From: Turnera subulata
Taxonomy: Eukaryota > Streptophyta > Magnoliopsida > Malpighiales > Passifloraceae
NCBI GenBank assembly: GCA_028386065.3
Contig: JAKUCV010000976.1
Location: forward strand, 103,268 to 167,267
DNA: 64,000 bases
Reading direction: 5' to 3'
The notes beneath the pieces are model-generated. The model saw only the letters and a program-made list of their open reading frames with translations. It was not told where the DNA came from and made no database searches. Position numbers and translations under genes: made by a program. This document shows, one piece after another, positions 47,423 through 57,497 of this stretch (within the stretch, counting starts at the first letter, position 1; the number at the start of each line of letters is the position of its first letter).

Positions 47423-47648
47423 TGATGCAAACAAGCAAGCACAAAGTGGAGCTGATGATGGAGATGGCGCCATTAGCTTGCCTCAAGGACCAATCACACG
47501 GGCTCGATTGAAGATGATCAAGAACCACATGTTACATTTTGTCCAAGCTAGGATTAATCAAGAATTACAAGAAGACAAGATGATCAAGCTTGGAGAGGAA
47601 TACATGAAGACACCAACATGTGTTTCGATCATTGGAGAAGAGGCCTAG
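47423..47648 (+). mobile_element. Gypsy D 3' LTR, first 226 bp
   Basis: Begins TGATGCAAACAAGC and matches the 5' LTR up to AGAAGAGGCCTAG. Continues into the N run, so its end is unknown. Confidence 0.9.
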
Positions 47649-48132
47649 NNNNNNNNNNNNNNNNNNNNNNNNNNNNNNNNNNNNNNNNNNNNNNNNNNNN
47701 NNNNNNNNNNNNNNNNNNNNNNNNNNNNNNNNNNNNNNNNNNNNNNNNNNNNNNNNNNNNNNNNNNNNNNNNNNNNNNNNNNNNNNNNNNNNNNNNNNNN
47801 NNNNNNNNNNNNNNNNNNNNNNNNNNNNNNNNNNNNNNNNNNNNNNNNNNNNNNNNNNNNNNNNNNNNNNNNNNNNNNNNNNNNNNNNNNNNNNNNNNNN
47901 NNNNNNNNNNNNNNNNNNNNNNNNNNNNNNNNNNNNNNNNNNNNNNNNNNNNNNNNNNNNNNNNNNNNNNNNNNNNNNNNNNNNNNNNNNNNNNNNNNNN
48001 NNNNNNNNNNNNNNNNNNNNNNNNNNNNNNNNNNNNNNNNNNNNNNNNNNNNNNNNNNNNNNNNNNNNNNNNNNNNNNNNNNNNNNNNNNNNNNNNNNNN
48101 NNNNNNNNNNNNNNNNNNNNNNNNNNNNNNNN
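47649..48132. other. Assembly gap (484 N)
   Basis: Run of N between the D 3' LTR and the minus-strand G fragment. Linkage across it is not shown by the sequence, and the D LTR end and G pol are presumably inside or missing. Confidence 0.99.
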
Positions 48133-49453
48133 TCACATGCATTTGATCTTCATAAACTTCCTTTGGAGACAAGGGTGCAAGTGAAACTCTCCTTTCTCCC
48201 ATGGTAAAAGAATACCAATTCTTGAACCCATCATGCACAACTCTTCTATCATATTTCCAGGGTTTACCAAACAACAGATGACACGTATCCATAGGCACAA
48301 CATCACACAATGCTTGGTCAAAATATCGGCCAATGAAAAAAGGAACAAAGACTTGTTTGGTTACCTCGATTTCTCCCATGTCATTTGTCCTTTGTAGCTT
48401 GTAAGGTTTAGGATGCTTTTGCCATGCCATTCCCATGCGATCCACTAGCATTGAACTAACCATATTGGTGCAGCTTCCTCCATCAATAATCAAGCTACAT
48501 GCTTTGTCATTCACCAAGCATCTTCCTTGGAAAATATTCGCCCTTTGACCAACAACATCTTCCTTGACTTGAGCATTCGGCACACGCCTAGTATCCGAAA
48601 ATTCTTCCTTAGGTACTTTTCCATAGTCAAAATGCACAGGATTCAGGTTCCTAGCTTTCTGCGTCCTCATTGCAGTAATAGTCGAAGTCTCTCTATGCCA
48701 ATCATCATTATAATACTTTTCAATGCTCTTAGAATCTTGGCGCAATGTCTGGTGCTTTTGATGCAACTCCTTATGGTAATAGGTAGGAACAAATCTCTTC
48801 CTCATAATTTTCTTCATCTCAGTCCAAGTATTGATAGGTTCCTCATAATTGTACCTCCTGTCCAACATAAGGTTGTGCCACCAAACCAAAGCATAGTCAG
48901 TAAACTCTTCAACCGCCAATTTTACCTTCTTTGCCTCAGTGTAGCTATGGCAATCAAATGTCATCTCCACTCTTTTCTCCCACCTCAAATAAGCTTCTGG
49001 ATCATTTTTGCCTTGAAAAGAGGGAATCTTCATCTTGATGTCTCCAGTATACATATCAGTTCGATCAACATATCGACCTCCATAGGCTCCTCTATCGTAT
49101 CTCGAATATTCCATGATGTTAACCTGCAAGAAAGAGTTAGTAGAAAATAATTCCTCACCACTCTCTCACGTGTTTACATTCCTTCAATCACCAAGTCGAT
49201 TTCAATATATATATATTTTTTTTATCAATTTTGCTGCCACCAATCGATTTCCACCAACAATAAAAACAATCAGCTCAAGAAATTTCAATCACACTCCAAA
49301 TCGCAGCAACATTTATTTTTATATATATATATATACTAATGAAATCGATTACTACCAAAATAAAAAGAAAAGAATTCGAAAACTTTTTTTTTTTTATAAT
49401 TTCGGCAACAAAAAAGAAACTCAAGAACAATTAACTAAATTACAGAAAATAAA
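48133..49453 (-). pseudogene. Gypsy G: gag/protease fragment and leader, minus strand
   Basis: Gag starts at ATG 49114 (MEYSRYDRGAYGGRY), shortened at the N-terminus compared with D. The gag core is present ([57 protein letters not shown]). After KSIEKYYNDDWHRETS the reading goes straight to KARNLNPVHFDYGKVPKEEF; the second half of gag and the zinc knuckle are absent. The protease site IIDGGSCTNMVS is intact and the frame is open to the gap. The leader (49130-49453) resembles that of D, and at 49453/49454 it abuts E in opposite orientation. Confidence 0.87.
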
Positions 49454-51247
49454 CCTATCGCATATTTCAGTGAGAAGCTGAAGGGTGCTCAACTCAATTA
49501 TTCCACCTATGACAAGGAGCTTTATGCATTAGTGAGAGCACTGCAAACATGGCAGCATTACTTATGCCCCAATGAATTCGTGATCCACACTGATCATGAG
49601 AGTTTGAAGTATTTGAAGGGCCAAGGTAAGCTGAATAAGCGGCATGCCAAGTGGCTGGAATTCATTGAGTCATTCCGTTATGTGGTGCGCTACAAGCAAG
49701 GTAAGGATCATGTGATTGCTGATGCATTATCTAGGAGGTATGCTCTAATCTCTTCTCTTAGTTCTAAATTGATTGGATTTGAGTATATTAAGGACTTGTA
49801 TAAATCTGATCCTGACTTTGCTAATGTGTATGATGCATGTGAACAATCTGGTTTTCAAAAGTTTTATAGAGATGATGGGTATCTATTTCGTGAGAATAAA
49901 CTTTGCATTCCTGCTTGTTCTATGCGTGAGCTTTTGGTTAGGGAATCTCATGATGGTGGCTTGATGGGTCACTTTGGTATTGCTAAAACCCTTGACATTC
50001 TGCAGGAACATTTTTATTGGCCTAATATGAAGAAGAATGTTGAGCAGGTTTGTAATGGGTGTGTCACATGTCGACATGCCAAATCTAGGGTGCAACCTCA
50101 TGGGTTGTACACTCCTTTACCTGTTCCTGATGTTCCTTGGACTGATTTATCTATGGATTTTGTGGTTGGTTTGCCTAGGACCAGGAAAGGTCGTGATAGC
50201 ATCTTTGTTGTTGTTGATAGGTTTAGTAAAATGGCTCATTTTATTGCTTGTCATAAAACTGATGATGCTTCACATGTTGCTGACTTGTTCTTTAGGGATG
50301 TAGTTCGTTTGCATGGCATTCCTAGGACAATTGTTTCTGATAGGGATACTAAGTTCTTGAGTCACTTTTGGCGAGTTTTATGGAGTAGGTTAGGGACCAA
50401 GTTGTTGTTTTCTACTGCTTGTCATCCTCAAACTGATGGTCAAACTGAAGTGGTTAATAGAACTTTAGGATCTTTATTGCGTGCTGTAGTGGGCAAAAAC
50501 TTGAAAACTTGGGAAGATTGTTTGCCATTGATTGAGTTTGCTTATAATAGGAGCATTCATTCTTCTACAGGTTATTCTCCGTTTGAGATTGTGTATGGTT
50601 TTAATCCACTAACCCCTTTGGATTTGTTGCCTTTACCTTTGAAAGAGATTGTTAATGTAGATGGGCAACAAAGAGCTAAGTTGGTTAAGACTATTCATGA
50701 GAAGGCTCGAAAGCACATTGAGGAGAAGAACACTAAAGTGGCACAACAAGCTAATCGTGGACGGAAGGTTGTTAAGTTTGAACCTGGAGATTGGGTTTGG
50801 GTGCACTTTAGGAAGGAGAGGTTTCCTCATCACAGGAAGTCTAAGTTGGATCCGCGAGGGGATGGCCCTTTTCAAGTGTTGGAGCGCATCAATGACAATG
50901 CTTATAAGATAGATCTACCTGGTGAGTATGCTGTGAGTGCTACTTTCAATGTTGCTGATCTTTCTCCCTTTGACAATGCAGGCTTAGATTCGAGGACGAA
51001 TCCTTTTGAGGAGGGAGGGAATGATGCAAACAAGCAAGCACCAAGTGGAGCTGATGATGGAGATGGCGCCATTAGCTTGCCTCAAGGACCAATCACACGG
51101 GCTCGATTGAAGATGATCAAGAACCACATGTTACATTTTGTCCAAGCTAGGATTAATCAAGAATTACAAGAAGACAAGATGATCAAGCTTGGAGAGGAAT
51201 ACATGAAGACATCAACATGTGTTTCGATCATTGGAGAAGAGGCCTAG
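49454..51247 (+). pseudogene. Gypsy E: RNase H, integrase and C-terminus
   Basis: Starts abruptly inside RNase H ([20 protein letters not shown]) and is open to TAG 51245-51247. [13 protein letters not shown], the HHCC region ([10 protein letters not shown]...[12 protein letters not shown]), the integrase core ([35 protein letters not shown]) and the C-terminal tail are all intact. Nearly identical to D here, but with leucine where D has the stop. No gag, protease or RT is attached, so it is a 5'-truncated copy. Confidence 0.92.
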
Positions 51248-51882
51248 TCGACTGGAGCATGTGGGCCCCATGTCGACATATCCCTTTTAGTTTTCAATAG
51301 AGTTGCTGATTTATTATAAACAATAATTTAAATTTCGGCAAAGGTTTTTATTCATTTATTTGGGTAATGTTATTTGGGTCATAAACAATTATGGGCTTTA
51401 GATATTTCTGTAGGGTTTTAATTAGTCCAACTTGTTGTTGGATTAAAAGAGTCAAAACCTAGTCCATCTAGGTTTAGTGGCCGAATTAGGCCTTAGGTTT
51501 TCTAGAGGAGGTGGCCAACTTTGAAGAGGAGGTGGCCGACTTGGGATGCCTATAAATAGGCACCTTGTGTTATTTTTATAACACATTGAGATTTGAGAAT
51601 AAAATTTTGAGGTTTTTATTACCTTGGTTATTTGTAAGTAGAATTGATTTCTTGTTGTTTATTTGAGGGATTGTGTTTACTTATCAAGTGATTAAATTAC
51701 TTGTGGCGTTTACAAGATTCCTAGCTGTTATTACTCTATTGTTGCTTAACATCTTTGTTTTGTTTTGAGGTGATAGAGGTAATTGCTGAAACCCTAATTG
51801 GTTGAATTTGGTTGCTGATCTTGGAGACTTGGATTGATTAGGAGGTGCTATCTAGCTTTGTTCTGGTAGTGTTGACATATCA
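51022..51882 (+). mobile_element. Gypsy E 3' LTR
   Basis: 861 bp, TGATGCAAACAAGC...GTGTTGACATATCA, preceded by the polypurine tract. Near-identical to the D 5' LTR. The end differs by CCG to ACA. Confidence 0.93.
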
Positions 51883-52561
51883 GAAAGGCTGAGAGCCTTG
51901 CAAAAGGAGAGGAGAGTTCAAAAGAAAATAAAAGAGAAGAAAAGAAAGAGGAAGCCGAGAGTGAGAGAAGAAAAGAGATAAAAGAAGCCTCAAAAGAAAT
52001 TGTGTTGAAAGGCTCAAATGAGAGAGAAGTAAGGGTTGAATATGAGGAAAAGAAGAGTTTGTTTGTGCTCTTATACAAGGAAGCTTGGTTTAAAGCTAAC
52101 CTTAACCCTTGTCTTTCTAGATGTGATGTGTTTCTTTTGCAGGTTCCTAGGGATGCTTGTCCTAAAAGATTGCCGGCCCCAGTGGAAGATAGATCTATAC
52201 ATGGGCCGCCGATTACAATCAAAAGGGAGCATCAGGTTTTAAGTTCCTTTTCTATGACGTTAATGCCTAAATTGGATAACATGATGAGTAATTTTAGTTC
52301 TTATTTTATTGATTATCTTCCACATAAATTACTTGTTGTGCATACTTTTGAGTTACTCATTAGAAAGGAACAAAAGATTTCTAGGAGTATGTTGCCTGAT
52401 CCGGGAGGAGAAGCTAAGCGTGTCAAGCTTGATCCTCTGCGCATGACGTTTGGTTCGCAAGGTGAGCATAGTGTTCATACTACTTTCGATGTTGTTGAAT
52501 TTCCTCCTATTGATTTTGTAGGTATCGATTCGAGGGCAAATCGTTTTGAGGAGGGAGGGAA
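51883..52561 (+). pseudogene. Gypsy F remnant after the D/E cluster, lacking RT-RH-INT
   Basis: A charged K/E/S-rich segment leads to EVRVEYEEKKSLFVLLYKEA and ANLNPCLSRCDVFLLQ, the region just before RT. The frame then jumps through a poorly conserved stretch to FGSQGEHSVHTTFDVVEF, the region after integrase, and to SRANRFEEGGND at the LTR. RT, RNase H and integrase (about 900 codons in D) have been deleted. The reading frame stays open into the LTR, ending at 52847. Confidence 0.82.
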
Positions 52562-53299
52562 TGATGCAAGTCACCTAGGCGAATTTGGAAAATTGAAAAA
52601 TGATGCATGCCAAGGCGACTATGGAGGGAGCAATAACGACAAGCATGGAACTTGGATGTATTCTAACAAGCTCGAAGTTCATCATCACAAGCTCACTTTT
52701 AGAATCATGTCCAAGATTCGTACCCACCAGAAATTCAAGAAGAGATGGAAATCAAGCTACGAGAGGAGCATACGGAGAAGCCTACTTAAGTGCACACTTT
52801 ATCGGATTCAAGCTTGGTCCGAAAACAACTTTGGGTTGATTATTTAATTAATCGGTTAATTTGAGTTGACTAAATTCATGCAGCCATAGAGAGGCGGTGC
52901 CGAGACTTGAAGTTCAAGGAGGAGCCGACATTACTGTTCACCGACGTTACTGTTCACCGACTTTGAGGAGGTGTGTTCTCCTATAAAGGTTCATTGTTAG
53001 ACACACATTGAGATTTGAGAATAAAAGTTTGAGGTTTTCATTACCTTGGTTATTTGCAAGTACAATTGATTTCTTCTTGTTTACTTTATCGATTGTGTTT
53101 ACTTATCAAGTAATTGAATTGCTTGTGGCGTTTACAAGATTCCTTGTGTTTATTACTCTATTGTTGCTTAACGCCTTTGTTGTGTTTTGAGGTGATAGAG
53201 GTAATCACTAAAGCTTTTGGTTGAATTGATTTCTGATCTTGATGACTCGACTGATTCGGAGGTGCTACCTAGCTTTGTTCTGGTAGTGTTGCCGTATCA
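52562..53299 (+). mobile_element. Gypsy F 3' LTR, mosaic
   Basis: 738 bp, TGATGCAAGTCACC...GTGTTGCCGTATCA. The first part resembles the F 5' LTR (basic tail LTFRIMSKIRTHQKFKKRWK, ACTGTTCACCGAC repeats). From about 52995 it resembles the D LTR (GAGATTTGAGAATAAAAG, GTTCTGGTAGTGTTGCCG). The two LTRs of F therefore have different 3' halves. Confidence 0.85.
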
Positions 53300-53573
53300 C
53301 TTTTCTAAGTGCTTCTGATCAGAGTACACTTGTTGTGGAGTCAATGGAGCTAACACAAATTTCTGCTCTCCCATGGAGAAGGAGTACCGATTCTTGTAGC
53401 CATCATGCCATACACGCCTATCATACTGCCATGGTCTACCAAGTAAAATGTGACAAGCATGCATAGGAATAACATCACACAATATCTTTTCAGTATAATT
53501 ACCAATGGTTATTGCAACAAGAACCTGTTTCGTCACCTTGATCTCCCCCATGTCATTCAATCACTGCAGTTTA
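53300..53573 (-). pseudogene. Gypsy H: short protease/RT-linker fragment, minus strand
   Basis: Encodes [40 protein letters not shown] and LAPLTPQQVYSDQKHLEK, the region between protease and RT in D. An in-frame TGA precedes LNDMGE. It may be a displaced piece of gypsy A, which has the same orientation and lacks this part, but the joining sequence is missing. Confidence 0.8.
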
Positions 53574-54150
53574 TGATGCTAATGGAGGCAAGCTTGGACA
53601 ATTGAAGAATGTTGCACGCGAAGGTTACGTTGGAAACGATAATGGCGACAAGCATGGAGCTTAGATGTATTCCAACAAGCTAAAAGTTCATCATTACAAG
53701 CTCACTTTTCGAATCATATCCAAGAATCGTACTCGCAAGAAATTCAAGAAGAGGTGGAAAAACAAACTTGGAGTGGAGCGTCATTGGAGGCTTAGTCGAT
53801 ATAATTAATTTGGTGGGCTGATCAAGACATTGAATGGACAGATGAATATTGTTTATTGATAACTATTTTGCTAATAAAGTTGGAGGTTCTCTTAAAACTT
53901 GCTTTGCAAGTTAGATGGATTTCTCTCTTGTTTATATTAGGGATTGTGTTTACTTATCAAGTAATTGAATTGCTTGTGGCGTTTACAAGATTCCTTGTGT
54001 TTATTACTCTATTGTTGCTTAACGCCTTTGTTATGTTTTGAGGTGATAGAGGTAATCACTAAAGCTTTTAGTTGAATTGATTTCTGATCTTGGTGACTCG
54101 ATTGAATCGGAGGTGCTATCTAGCTTTGTTCTGGTAGTGTTGCCGTATCA
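53574..54150 (+). mobile_element. Gypsy I 5' LTR
   Basis: 577 bp, TGATGCTAATGGAGG...GTGTTGCCGTATCA. It has the KFKKRW-type tail at the start (with a TAG inside) and the D-type end, with a deletion in the middle that removes the TATA region. TTGGTAGCAGAGCC, a primer-binding-like site, begins at 54153. Confidence 0.85.
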
Positions 54151-54711
54151 TCTTGGTAGCAGAGCCAGGTTTCAATTTCAACTACGTATCCCTTTACTTT
54201 TTGCAATTTAGTTTTATGTTCTTTGTGTTTTTAGTGTTGCCAAAATTATGTATAAAAAAAACAAAAAAAAAGTTTCGGTTGCTGTCTTTGTTGCTGTCGG
54301 CATAGACCTGTTGTGTTGTTAGCTTATCTCTTTCAGTTTGCATTAGTCGTATTATTCTATTAAAAAAAAAAAGGTGCGTTGTGAGTTGGCTGACGTGTGT
54401 AGTCGATTTGCTTGAGGTGGCTAATTCCCAATTCAATTTGGATATTCATACAATTTGCCGACATTAGCTGTTGCTATATATATTAAAAAAAAAGGTGTAT
54501 GCGTTTCTTGATAGGAAATCTTGGACTCTTTCTTGAAGTGTTGCAGGTTTGTTTATTATTTGATAAGATTTACTGATCCCAAAGAGTAAACAAAGTGAGA
54601 TTTCAAGAGAGGTAAAAGGCGAGTGTTTCATCAAATTGCCACGAGAGCCAAACACGAGAGATACACGTGAGGAGCTTTTATTACTAACAAGTTTCTTGTA
54701 GGTATTATATC
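54151..54711 (+). other. Gypsy I leader
   Basis: AT-rich leader similar to that of D in its last part (AAGAGTAAACAAAGTGAGA, TTTCTTGTAGGTATTATATC before the ATG). No gene was seen. Confidence 0.65.
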
Positions 54712-55112
54712 ATGGTTGGATCAGGCGGAAGCAATACTGGTGAGGAGACGTCCGCATCTATGGAGGTGTTGGAGAGGTTATTTAAGCAAATGGATGCTCG
54801 TTTTGCTGAGATGAAACAGGAGCTGAGCGCTAGAATGGATCAACAAGCACAATCCATTCAAGAGCTTTCTACTGCAAGGGTGGCGCCAAGAGAGGAAGCA
54901 CCCGTTGACCAAGCCCTATGCAATCAACAAGCTAGGGGGGAGCCCCGAGATGTTGATGAAGATGCTGAGGACGATAACCATCCTGCTGCTGCAAGAGTGC
55001 GCCATCTTCCCCCACCGCTTAGGAGAGGAGGAGGAGTTCTCCTACCACCGCCAAGAAGAGGTCGATTATATGATGAAGATGATGAAGAAGACCGAGAGCA
55101 TGGTAGAGAGTG
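54712..55112 (+). pseudogene. Gypsy I gag, N-terminal fragment
   Basis: ATG 54712 ([19 protein letters not shown]) begins a gag N-terminus with a predicted coiled coil and acidic and basic clusters, similar to D gag for about 130 residues. After EEDREHGR it joins gypsy J, which runs on the other strand. Everything downstream of the gag core is missing. Confidence 0.85.
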
Positions 55113-57497
55113 GATGCTGTCTCTACCTTTCCTAGTCCTAGGCAATCCTACCACAAAATCCATAGAAAGATCAGTCCAAGGATGAGTAGGAACAGGCAAA
55201 GTTGTATACAACCCATGAGGTTGCACTCTAGATTTGGCATGTCGACATGCCACACAGCTACTACAAACTTGCTCAACATTTTTTTTCATGTTAGGCCAAT
55301 AAAAATATTCCTGCAGAATGTCAAGAGTTTTAGCAACACCAAAGTGACCCATCAAACCACCATCATGTGACTCTCTAGTCAACAGCTCACGCATAGAACA
55401 AGAAGGAATGCAAAGTTTTTCCTCACGAAATAAATATCCATTATCTCTATAAAACTTTTGAAATCTAGATTGTTCACATGCAGCAAATACATTAGCAAAG
55501 TCAGAATCAGAGGGATACAACTCCTTGATATACTCAAATCCCACCAACTTAGAACTAAGAGAAGAGAGTAGAGCATACCTCCTGGAAAATGCATCAGCAA
55601 CTACATTATCCTTACCCTGTTTGTACTTGACAACATAGGGAAAAGTCTCAATGAACTCCAGCCACTTTGCATGCCTTTTTCCCAGCTTCCCTTGGCCCTT
55701 TAGGTGTTTCAAACTCTCATGATCAGTGTGAATCACGAATTCCTTTGGCTAAAGGTAGTGCTGCCATGTCTGTAACGCTCTCACTAATGCATACAGCTCC
55801 TTGTCATAAGTGGAATAGTTGAGTTGAGCACCCTTCAACTTCTTACTGAAGTAGGCAATCGGCCTTTTTTCCTGCAAAAGAACAGCACCTATGCCTATAC
55901 CAGAAGCATCACAATCAACCTCAAAAGTAGAATCAAAATTAGGCAACTTAAGAATGGGAGCAGAGCACAATCGATCTTTCAGAGTCGAGAATGCCTTTTG
56001 TTGTGCATCTCCCCATTTAAATCCCACTTCCTTCTTGACAATATCATTCAAAGGAGCAGCAATAGTACTGAAATCTTTTACAAACCTCCTATAAAAACTA
56101 GCAAGGCCATGAAAAGATCTCACCTCAGAGATAGAAGTAGGAGTCGGCTATTCTCTGATAGCCCTTACCTTCTCTTGGTCGACTTCTATTCCCCTGGAAC
56201 TAACCACATATCCAAGAAAGATAACACTATCCATGCAAAAAGTACACTTCTTAAGCTTGGCAAATAATTTCTCAGCCCTAAGTGCATCCAATACAAGCTT
56301 AAGATGTTCCAAATGTTCTTTAACACTTTTGCTATAGATAAGAATGTCATCAAAGTGCACAACAACAAATTTGCCAATGAAATACCGCAAGACATGATTC
56401 ATTAGACGCATAAATGTACTAGGTTCATTAGTCAAACCAAACGGCATCACTAACCATTCATATAATCCAAATTTAGTCTTAAATGCAGTTTTACATTCAT
56501 CTCCAATTTTCATGCGAGTCTGATGATACCCACTCATGAGATCAATCTTAGTAAAAATGCATGCACCATATAATTCATCAAGCATGTCATCTAACCTAGG
56601 AATGGGATGGCGATACTTTACCGTTATTTTTTTGACAACTCGACAGTCAACGCGCATCCGCCAAGTGCCCTCCTTCTTTGGAACAAGAATTACGGGTACA
56701 GCACATGGTGAGAGGCTCTCTCGAATCAGACCCTTAGAAAGCAAGTCCTCTACTTGTTTTTGTATCTCCTTTGTCTCCTCCGGATTGGCCCTATATGCTG
56801 GCCTATTTGGAATTTGGGCGCCCAGAATAAAGTCAATCTGATGCTCAATGCCCCTAAGTGGTGGCAATTCCCTAGGCAATTCCTCCGAAAAGACATCACT
56901 GTAGTCCTGCAAAAGAGAAACAATACAAGTAGGCAATTTTTGGTCAAGGTCAGCTGTACTAAAATAAGTTCCCTTATACAAGAGTACCAAAATCTCTCGT
57001 TTGTTCTCACAAGCTACCCTCAAATCCCTCGAACTTGCATAGAAATTTTCCCTCTTTTTCTCACTCAGTTTTTGCTCTCTTTTTGCAAAGCCGTCGGCTT
57101 TCCCCTCAACCTCACTGAGTTTGGCTGAACCAACCACCTTTTCTTTCTTCCAAGCCTCCACAGACTTGTGCATAAGCAATTGATCCTCATACACATCCTT
57201 GGGAGATAGTGGCGCAAGCACTACCTTCCTTTCACCCATGGTGAATGTGTACCTATTCGTATGACCATCATGCAGCACCCTTCGGTCATACTGCCATGGC
57301 CTTCCCAACAAGATGTGACACGCCTGCATAGGTACAACATCACATAAAACCTCATCGGAGTACTTCCCAATGGTGAAGGAAATAAGTACCTGACCCGTTA
57401 CTTTGATCTCGCCACTCTCATTAAGCCACTGAAGCTTGTATGACCTTGGATGTTTTTGAGTTTTTAGCCCCATCTTCTCCACTAACATGGTACTCAC
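55113..57497 (-). pseudogene. Gypsy J pol: protease remnant, RT, RNase H, partial integrase
   Basis: Begins at [11 protein letters not shown] just past the protease active site, which is deleted (the sequence jumps from gag E-Q-R-E to S-C-T-N-V-V-S). RT is well preserved ([35 protein letters not shown]), but the usual VVVYFDD reads VVVHFDD. TAG at about 56150 replaces the W of EWPTP, and another at about 55748 replaces the W of LWPKEF. RNase H ([32 protein letters not shown]) and the integrase zinc region ([22 protein letters not shown]) follow. The core is cut after [11 protein letters not shown]. Confidence 0.9.

Larger units (their letters stand above)
41257..47648 (+). mobile_element. Gypsy D: near-complete Ty3/gypsy element up to the assembly gap
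   Basis: 5' LTR 41257-42117, primer-binding site from 42120, leader 42134-42773, gag-pol 42774-47648 with one stop, polypurine tract 47409-47422, 3' LTR from 47423 that disappears into the N run at 47649. Single-ORF gag-pol in PR-RT-RH-INT order identifies Ty3/gypsy. No clear chromodomain was seen. Apart from the stop and the gap it looks intact and young. Confidence 0.93.
42774..47648 (+). pseudogene. Gypsy D gag-pol polyprotein with one nonsense codon
   Basis: Open from 42774 ([19 protein letters not shown]) for 1436 codons to TAG 47082-47084, where E has TTG (leucine); the frame then continues to TAG 47646-47648. Domains, by residue: N-terminal coiled coil (20-50), gag core [18 protein letters not shown] (about 145), knuckle [14 protein letters not shown] (about 357), protease [11 protein letters not shown] (about 455, with DGG where DSG/DTG is usual), RT YFDDIL (about 862), RNase [14 protein letters not shown] (about 1010) and [11 protein letters not shown], integrase zinc region [10 protein letters not shown]...[12 protein letters not shown], catalytic core with IVSDRDTKF and GQTEVVNRT, then [18 protein letters not shown]. 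The last ~75 codons lie in the 3' LTR. Confidence 0.94.
39270..53299 (+). mobile_element. Gypsy F: internally deleted Ty3/gypsy, split by D/E cluster
   Basis: Pieces: 5' LTR 39270-40133, leader and gag 40134-41256, then (after 41257-51882) 51883-52561 and the 3' LTR 52562-53299. RT, RNase H and integrase are missing altogether. The two LTRs agree in the first part but not in the last part (see findings). Left flank GCGCC and right flank CTTTT do not match, so the present ends do not come from one clean insertion. No 5-bp duplication marks the inner D/E cluster either. Confidence 0.75.

Noticed and set aside
47618..48207. Long frames crossing the N run
   Set aside because: They are open only because N contains no stop codon.
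41252..51887. 5-bp target duplication for gypsy D or the D-E block
   Set aside because: AGAGC on the left and GAAAG on the right do not match. The shared flank is a pre-existing 35-bp repeat.
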